Assembly: GCA_033807695.1 (NCBI GenBank)
Contig: CM066310.1
Span: 2,666,001-2,730,000 of the forward strand
From: Daedaleopsis sinensis
Taxonomy: Eukaryota > Basidiomycota > Agaricomycetes > Polyporales > Polyporaceae
Reading direction: 5' to 3'
Length of the DNA: 64,000 nt
Shown: positions 57,927-64,000 of the stretch, in pieces
Layout of the letters: every line of letters begins with the position of its first letter
How positions within the stretch are numbered: position 1 is the stretch's first letter
The notes under the pieces: model-generated
The model's input: only the letters and a program-made list of their open reading frames with translations
What the model was told of the DNA's origin: nothing
Databases searched by the model: none
Position numbers and translations under genes: made by a program

Positions 57927-59165
57927 TCACTCGGCATCCTTCATGTCGCTCTCCTTGGCAATGCCAGGGATCGGACCCTTCACAGCCTTCGCAGCCGTAG
58001 CCTTCGCTCCGACCTGGGCCGTCATGTGCTCTTTCAACGTGACAGTGCGAGAGGAAGGGTGCTCGGCGACCGCGACTGGTTCGACAGTAACAGCCCCGCC
58101 GGCGGTCTGGCGTTCGAGGGCGAAAGAGAAGATGATCTCTTGAGACTGTCCAACGAGCTTGATAGTGCCAGTGGGAGAATCCAGCTCGGAGTTGAGACTC
58201 CAGGCCTAGGAATAGATGTCAGTAACGCAGCTTGAATCTCACGGTGATGATACACTGTGTGTACCCAGTAATAGTGGCCGTTCCACCTGGCAGATTTACG
58301 GGATTAGTTCGAGAACGTAGCGGGAGTTATTGAACAAAGGATACTCACTTTCGTCCTTTAGCTTTGTAAACAGACATCAGCACAGTTAGCGAATCAGCCC
58401 ATCGTCGAGTCTGCATCCTGTACACTCACTACCAATGCGATCATGGCGTTCGTCCAGGCCGTAATCCTAAGTGAAGGTATTAATACCATTCAGGTAAGAT
58501 CTACTGACACCGTCACTTACCTGGTAGTAGGTTTGAGTGCCGTGGAGAATAGTCTGCTTACGAATGAGCTTGACAATCTCGTGAGGTTTCACGCTATGCC
58601 GCATGAGTATTCATAAGCGATCTCATCCTCTTTCAAAAGAAAGATACACAAACTTGATAGCAAACGTGTGCGAGAGTTCGTAGCTCGACTTGTTCTGAGT
58701 CGACTCGTTTGACTCTGTGGAGAACGTCACGCCGAGCTCGGTGTTGCAGATGCCTGCGATGGAGATCGACTCCTTCAGGGTGATTGAAGCTATCGTCGAG
58801 CGGAACAATGAGGCAAAGGCACATTAAAGTAATATCAATGAGTGGCTCACCCGCAGTCTTGACATCTAGAGTGACCGTGGTCTCGTTCTTCCACGTCTCC
58901 GACCACTGGTCCACGAACGGCTCGTTGTTGGCCGAGTTGTCGTACTCCCAAAGTAGGGTCTGTCCTTCGGATTTATCGAAGACCGGGTCGCTGCTGCGGA
59001 GGTTGATGAAGTCTGAACCTGTGAAGGCAAAGAGACGCAACGACTAGAGACACACGGAAGGGCGTCCTCAGTCAGTGAGCAAAAGACTATAGCATAGATG
59101 AGCAAGTACCTAGAGACACACGGAAGGGCGCTGTAGATACTTGTAAGTAAAACATAAGAGAACAT
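57927..59165 (-). CDS. Aerolysin-like (ETX/MTX2-type) beta-pore-forming protein candidate 2
   Basis: This multi-exon minus-strand gene ends at a TGA (57929-57927). Recognisable exon blocks: about 59012-58851 (NLRSSDPVFDKSEG, WEYDN), about 58787-58657 (LKESISIAGICNTELGVTF and an alternating Ser/Thr tract), about 58592-58525, about 58467-58435, a 13-nt exon near 58350-58362, about 58288-58267 (WNGHYYW), and about 58206-57927. Phases match across these junctions. The Ser/Thr-alternating segment followed by VKPHEIVKL resembles the membrane-inserting hairpin region of aerolysin-fold proteins, and the paralogue at 33269-34858 has the same order. Expected action: a secreted or cytosolic protein that oligomerises on membranes, but the role in the fungus is unknown. 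The first exon is uncertain because a copia LTR lies just upstream; an ATG at 59165 is phase-compatible. Confidence 0.5.
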
Positions 59166-59189
59166 ATGTAGGTGAGTGTACTTACTCCT

Positions 59190-59608
59190 CAGTCAGTGAG
59201 CAAAAGACTGAGGAGTCCGAGCCAAAGAGTCCCTCCTTATATACCGTATAGGAGCAGCATGAGTAAGCGACTAGAGAAGAGACATGTGACGAGATGAGTC
59301 AGGCAGTACGAGGCTGACTCATGAGGAACGGAGTGAGCTGAGTCGTGCTGTGCGTAGCTGACTCAGTAGAAACAAAGAGATATCTAAAGAAGGAATAAAG
59401 GAGTGATCATCTGACCACGGAGAAGTGATCTGTAGCGACGTAGAACGACAAATGAAGAAGAGAAGCAATGAAAGTACAATAGTTGCTATATAGGGAACAA
59501 TGAACGAGAGATAAAAGGTAACCGAGATAACCGAGAGAAGTATCGTATGAGGCTGTGTCCATAGCGTCTAACACGCTTCTATCTGTACAACTAACCACAA
59601 GTTCAACA
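59190..59608 (-). repeat. 3' LTR of the copia element (inner edge clear, outer edge uncertain)
   Basis: On the minus strand the sequence TGTTGAACTTGTGG starts at 59608, right after the stop codon and a purine-rich tract (AACGAGTGGGAG). A TATATAAGG promoter motif lies at about 59233-59241. The outer edge cannot be fixed because the second LTR is outside the window. The 23-bp sequence CCTCAGTCAGTGAGCAAAAG.. occurs near 59189 and again at about 59068. Confidence 0.6.
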
Positions 59609-59620
59609 CTCCCACTCGTT
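59609..59620 (-). promoter_or_regulatory. Polypurine tract of the copia element
   Basis: A minus-strand purine-rich stretch (AACGAGTGGGAG) lies immediately before the TGTTG start of the LTR, in the expected place for plus-strand priming. Confidence 0.55.
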
Positions 59621-62600
59621 CAAGACGCGGAAGTAACAAGACCAGATTCCTTAACAAAGTACTCCAATATAGAGAAGGAGACGTTCTTCGTCAGGGTGTC
59701 TGCCAAGTTCTTCTTCGACTCAACATAGAAGATGTCCATGCTCCCACTTTCGATGTACTCCCGTACAAAGTGGTAGCGCACTTCAATGTGCTTGGTCCTT
59801 CGGTCAACGGACGGGTTATCTGCAAGGAAGATAGCACCCTGGTTGTCGATACACAGAGGTGTTGCAGAAGAGATGTCGTCCCCAATCTCATCGCCGAAGG
59901 TCCTTAGCCACATCATCTGACGACTGGCGTCCGAACACGCCTTATATTCCGCTTCAGTAGAAGAAAGCGAAACAGTAGACTGTCGACGAGACGTCCAGCA
60001 GACTGCTCCACCAGCCATCAGGTAGACGAAGCCAGTTTGGGAATGCCGATCATCCCGATCCTCAGCCCAGTCTGAATCGGAGTAGCCGATCAAACCAGCG
60101 TCGGTTGAACCGTCATAGCGTATACAGTAATGCTTTGTACCCTTGAGATATCGGAGAACGTAGAAGAGGTAGGTGAGATGTTCGTCCGAAGGGTTCGCAG
60201 CATATTTGCCTAGACGGCTGATGGCAAAGGAGATGTCCGGTCGCGTTCCGAGACAGGCATAGAGAAGACTGCCTAGTAGACTCTGGAAACGCTTGAGGAG
60301 AGATGCCGATGCTTCCACTGTAGCTTGGACTAGAAGAGCTCCAGCGGGAAGAGGAGTGCGCGCAGGCTTGCAGTCCACCATCTGATAGGTCTCCAGAATG
60401 GCATCGATGTACTCTTCCTGGTCAATGTCAAGAGTCCGCGAGTGACGATCTCGACGTACACGTAGACCAAGGAATCGTTGAAGCGGACCTAAGTCCGTCA
60501 TCTTGTACTGTTTGCCTAACGCTTTCTTGACGTTGTCGATCCGTTTGCGACTAGGACCCATGAGAAGTAGGTCGTCGACATACAGAACAACGATTGTCAC
60601 GTAATCCTCCCCTTGTCGGCGATATACGTAGACTCCGGCATCAGAGTAGGTCCGAATGAACCCTTGTTCCTTTAAAGACTCGTGGATCTTCTTGTTCCAT
60701 TGGCGCGAGGCTTGCTTAAGACCATAGATAGCCTTCTTAAGCAGACAAACGTGATCCTCTTTGCCAGGAACGACCCAACCCTCCGGTTGCTCCATGTAGA
60801 TCTCTTCGTCCAGATCGCCATTCAGGAACGCAGTCTTTACATCCATCGCATCGATCTCCCAGTCCTCTAGCGCAGCGTGCGCAAAGAGATACCGGATGGA
60901 CTCGAATCGAGCGACAGGCGAGAAGGTTTCGTTGTAGTCCTTCCCATAGACTTGCGTATAACCCTTAGCTACAACTCGAGCTTTAAAGCGACCATCAGAC
61001 TTGCGATCATAGACCCATCGGCACTTGACAACGGCTCGGTCCTTAGGACGAGGAACCAAGATCCATGTCTTGTTGGCCATGAGAGACTCATACTCAGAAC
61101 GTTCCGCTTCTTGCCACTGTGCCGCATCCGGCGAAGCCATAGCGTCCCGATGATGTTCAGGAATGCCAGACTTATACCGGGAATAGTGCAAATACGATAG
61201 AATTGCTTCTGCCTCACGCTGATGTCCATCATCATCTGTCCGTCTGTCTATCTGAGCAGGAGGTTCATCACCGTAGACGTTATCCTCATTCCGCTTGGAA
61301 TGCTGTCCCTTGTTCTCACGAGTAGAACGACGAGGGGGTTCTGCGACAGGAGGATGTCGTTGGCGACGGTGGTCAGGACGAGGTGCTTGGACTACAGGAG
61401 GAGGATTAGCGGGCGGAGCTTGCGGCGGTGGTTGTTGAGGTTGAGCAGGAACTGGAGCAGGCTCGTCAAATTGAGAGTCAGGAGGAGGAGGTATAGGAAG
61501 GTCCGGATCATCGGCGTCGACTTGATCGTCAGACTCCTCTGAATCACGGAGGTTCGGAAATGGACTGTCGTCGGGGGTAGAACGACGACTGCCGGTGTCC
61601 TTACGTGCAGGAAAGACAGTCTCGTCGAAGACTACATCGCGTGAGACTTCGACTTGACGGGAGGCTGGGTTCCATAGACGATACCCCTTGGAACCTGGCT
61701 CATAGCCCACAAAGATCATCTCGACTGCCTTCGGGTCGAGCTTCCCATCTCTTTGTTGTCTCTGCACGTGAACGTAGGCTTTACACCCAAATACCCGGAA
61801 GTAGGAAGCATCAGGCTTCTTTCCTGACCAGACGGTAATGGGGCATTGCCATTTGAGGCGACGCATAGGTTGACGATTGTAGATATGAACGGCGGCGTCG
61901 AGTGCAAGTTTCCAGAATCCGTGAGAAAGGCCAGCGAAGTGTAGCATGCACAAAGCCTTCTCAGTAATCGTACGGATCCATCGCTCAGCACGTCCATTCT
62001 GTTGTGGTGTCCCAGGGAGAGTTTTATCGTGCTCAATCCCTTGTTCGCGCAGCAAAGCCTGAAATTCTTCGGACATGTATTCCCCTCCTCGATCGGATCG
62101 TACGGTTCTGATCTTACGACCAGTCTGCGTCTCAGCCCACGCCTTAAAGTCCTTAAAGGCAGTGATCTGATCTGACTTCTTCTTCATGGACGTCGCAACA
62201 GCTAGTCCAGAATGGTCGTCGACGTACGCAGAGAAGTAGTTATAACCACCAATCGAGGTACTCATTGGGCCGGCTAAATCCATGTGGATCATATCGCACG
62301 GACCTTCAGAGCGTTTGTCAGAGGGAGGGAACGGAGCACGATGTTGTTTGCCTTTTGCACATCCGTCGCAAGGTTTGTCCGAAGCGGGTCCTACATCGGG
62401 AACCCCTTCAACGGCCTTAGGAATACGCGTCACGGCCTCCTTGCCAGGATGACCCCAGCGTTGGTGAACGAGATCGTGAGGGAGAGACTTAGGAACCGCT
62501 TGAACAGAGCGATTCTTCTCGGGTATCCACAAATGAGTGATGTAAAGATTGACACTTGGAAGATGGCGGGCCTCAATGACCTTCTTCCCAGCGACAGTGA

Positions 62601-63837
62601 TCGTCGATCCTGATGCGACCTGACCAACAGGTTTTGAGGTGAAGATGCTCATTCTTCCATCCCCTTGGTAAAGGAAACTGCCCGCTTTCTCAATGGCGCC
62701 AGTCGAGAACAAACGAAGATGACCTGCGGCTGGAACATAGCAGACTTTCTTGAGCTCGATAGTGGTACGCTGACCGTCGACTTCGGCTTGGGCTTGGATG
62801 ATTCCTTCGCCTTCGCCGTACACCTGCCCAGAGTCACCGCTGTTCGCAGTGTTGAAGTACTTCCGGCTCTTGTAAGGTGTGAAGCTGATGAAATCGTCGA
62901 ACTGACCAGTGATGTGCTCAGAAGCACCAGAGTCCATGAGCCAATGAGTCGCAATATGTCCCTCAGAAGCGGTGTGAGCCGCGACATAGTAGGAAGCCGA
63001 GATCGTGTTGCTCGAGGCATTAGCTACGCATACATTGAGACCGGCTGGAGCAGCAACGGTTTGAGCGGACTGTCCATTCCCCTTATTCCCAGAATTATTG
63101 CCCTTGCCCTTCTTCTTCGCATCGAACTCGTCCTTCAAGTGAGGGTACTTCTTGAAGCAGCGACTAGGGTCATGATTCGTACCCTGGCACCACTTGCAAG
63201 GAGGGAATTTGCCCTTCGACTTGACGATCTTGTTCGCCTGCCCAATAGACGTCTCACGAAGAGAGTCCTCGACCTTCAACTTTGCTTTGACGTTGTCGAG
63301 AGTCAAGGCCTTCTCCTCAGTAGTGTGAAGAATGGTGGAGATGGCAGGGCGATAGGAATCAGGCATGCGAGAGAACAACCAGTAAACCTTGAGATGCTCA
63401 GCGATGGAGGTGCTCGAACCAGTAGAAGTGAGCTCCTTCAAGGCGCTGATGAAGCTGTTCACCTGGTCAGCGATCGGCTTGGACTCGCTAAACCTAGGCG
63501 TATTGAGCAACTTCTCGAACTTGGAGAAAGCATGTCCAGAGTCCGTCTTCTCGTAGGTGGTTTTGAGGGCATCCCAAATATCCTTGGAAGAGGTCTTCCC
63601 TTCGTAGATCTTCGCAACCTCCGAGTCCGTCTTGTACATGAGAATACCGCGAGCTCGGGCATCTCGTTTCTTCCAATCAGCAAGCTCCTTGGCATCGGTA
63701 GGCGTAGTCTCCGTGCCATTGACGATCTCCCATGCATCGACCATCAGGAGATAGCCCATCATTTGACGAGACCATTCCCGATACCCCTCCTGACCACGAA
63801 GAGTCGGGAGGTTCTTCTCGAGACCAGCTTCAGACAT
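59620..63837 (-). CDS. Ty1/copia gag-pol polyprotein, uninterrupted (1405 aa or longer)
   Basis: A single open frame holds all copia domains in order. First comes a gag helical region (REWSRQMMGYLLMVDAWEIV), then a CCHC knuckle at residues 214-227 (CKWCQGTNHDPSRC) and protease DSGA at 302-305. Integrase follows (HQRWGHPGKEA, CDGCAKGK, DLAGP, RTVRSDRGGEYMSEE, NGRAERW), then reverse transcriptase (VYDRKSDGRFKARVVAKGY, VLYVDDLLLMG), RNase H (YSDSDWAEDRDDRHSQTGF, SLSSTEAEYKA) and a C-terminal HIEVRYHFVREYI. The frame is also open upstream of the ATG (63837) to the window edge with a Pro/Thr-rich stretch, so the true start may lie outside. There is no stop or frameshift, so the element could be autonomous. 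Confidence 0.95.
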   Translation of the reverse strand: MSEAGLEKNLPTLRGQEGYREWSRQMMGYLLMVDAWEIVNGTETTPTDAKELADWKKRDARARGILMYKTDSEVAKIYEGKTSSKDIWDALKTTYEKTDSGHAFSKFEKLLNTPRFSESKPIADQVNSFISALKELTSTGSSTSIAEHLKVYWLFSRMPDSYRPAISTILHTTEEKALTLDNVKAKLKVEDSLRETSIGQANKIVKSKGKFPPCKWCQGTNHDPSRCFKKYPHLKDEFDAKKKGKGNNSGNKGNGQSAQTVAAPAGLNVCVANASSNTISASYYVAAHTASEGHIATHWLMDSGASEHITGQFDDFISFTPYKSRKYFNTANSGDSGQVYGEGEGIIQAQAEVDGQRTTIELKKVCYVPAAGHLRLFSTGAIEKAGSFLYQGDGRMSIFTSKPVGQVASGSTITVAGKKVIEARHLPSVNLYITHLWIPEKNRSVQAVPKSLPHDLVHQRWGHPGKEAVTRIPKAVEGVPDVGPASDKPCDGCAKGKQHRAPFPPSDKRSEGPCDMIHMDLAGPMSTSIGGYNYFSAYVDDHSGLAVATSMKKKSDQITAFKDFKAWAETQTGRKIRTVRSDRGGEYMSEEFQALLREQGIEHDKTLPGTPQQNGRAERWIRTITEKALCMLHFAGLSHGFWKLALDAAVHIYNRQPMRRLKWQCPITVWSGKKPDASYFRVFGCKAYVHVQRQQRDGKLDPKAVEMIFVGYEPGSKGYRLWNPASRQVEVSRDVVFDETVFPARKDTGSRRSTPDDSPFPNLRDSEESDDQVDADDPDLPIPPPPDSQFDEPAPVPAQPQQPPPQAPPANPPPVVQAPRPDHRRQRHPPVAEPPRRSTRENKGQHSKRNEDNVYGDEPPAQIDRRTDDDGHQREAEAILSYLHYSRYKSGIPEHHRDAMASPDAAQWQEAERSEYESLMANKTWILVPRPKDRAVVKCRWVYDRKSDGRFKARVVAKGYTQVYGKDYNETFSPVARFESIRYLFAHAALEDWEIDAMDVKTAFLNGDLDEEIYMEQPEGWVVPGKEDHVCLLKKAIYGLKQASRQWNKKIHESLKEQGFIRTYSDAGVYVYRRQGEDYVTIVVLYVDDLLLMGPSRKRIDNVKKALGKQYKMTDLGPLQRFLGLRVRRDRHSRTLDIDQEEYIDAILETYQMVDCKPARTPLPAGALLVQATVEASASLLKRFQSLLGSLLYACLGTRPDISFAISRLGKYAANPSDEHLTYLFYVLRYLKGTKHYCIRYDGSTDAGLIGYSDSDWAEDRDDRHSQTGFVYLMAGGAVCWTSRRQSTVSLSSTEAEYKACSDASRQMMWLRTFGDEIGDDISSATPLCIDNQGAIFLADNPSVDRRTKHIEVRYHFVREYIESGSMDIFYVESKKNLADTLTKNVSFSILEYFVKESGLVTSAS

Positions 63838-64000
63838 GGCAATCGAGAGGATAAAACCAGTGTCGTCAGGAACGTCCGCAAGAAGGTTGGAAGCAGGAAG
63901 AGGTGGAAGAGTAGTGGTAGGAGCTGAAGGAAGAGGAGTTGGTTCGACGGTTGAAGGTGGAACAGGAGTGACTTCGACTAATGGAGTTAATTCGTCGAAA

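Noticed and set aside
62665..63927. 420-codon forward ORF
   Set aside because: It is antisense to the copia gag-pol frame, whose motifs are unmistakable; the forward frame has no domain.

Overview
The window looks like a repeat-rich piece of nuclear genome from a filamentous basidiomycete, most likely an Agaricomycete. This rests on the base composition (GC-rich), many short GT..AG introns of about 40-110 bp, a fungal-type D-xylulose kinase, a Plavaka-type transposase, a DUF6532-like gene, KDZ-transposase remnants, and both chromodomain Ty3/gypsy and Ty1/copia retrotransposons. Nothing in it is prokaryotic. The genus cannot be told from the sequence alone.

Region 1 (1-30000) is a head-to-tail array of three near-identical units of about 10.2 kb: 1-9534 (left edge outside the window), 9535-19703 and 19704-30000. 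Each unit ends inside exon 4 of a xylulokinase gene. Only the third unit runs into the rest of the gene, so one complete 7-exon xylulokinase (28316-31751, 775 aa) is preceded by two 3'-truncated copies. The rest of each unit is GC-rich sequence with many splice-like signals on both strands. The best model there is an uncharacterised reverse-strand gene with 8 phase-consistent exons. It is open throughout in unit 2 (12286-13863, 360 aa) and broken at different places in units 1 and 3. Ser/Asp-rich forward-strand exon sets in the same units could not be assembled with confidence.

Region 2 (31752-46463) starts with sparse sequence. Next comes a reverse-strand multi-exon gene (33269-34858) related to a second gene at 57927-59165. 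The pair looks like aerolysin-type beta-pore-forming proteins; this is an inference. The rest is nested mobile DNA: two halves of one KDZ transposase-like C-terminus (about 35635-36009 and 45440-45880) separated by 9.4 kb. That 9.4 kb holds a 1.4-kb inverted-repeat element, GC-rich repeats, a 3'-truncated Plavaka transposase (38179-41582, reverse) and, divergent from it, a 14-exon DUF6532-like gene (41815-44697).

Region 3 (46464-51988) is a complete-looking LTR retrotransposon on the minus strand: two 362-bp LTRs, a 5-bp target duplication (AGGAG), Ty3/gypsy pol and a C-terminal chromodomain. Its integrase reading frame is shifted once and its gag looks internally deleted.

Region 4 (51989-59200) holds gene fragments: a weak methyltransferase-like fragment, a small unassigned ORF and an F-box/LRR-type pseudogene. 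It also holds a 2.28-kb TA-flanked inverted-repeat element with a foldback structure inside it, and the second aerolysin-like gene. Region 5 (59200-64000) is a Ty1/copia element on the minus strand with one uninterrupted gag-pol frame (59620-63837, open to the window edge). Only its 3' LTR lies in the window.
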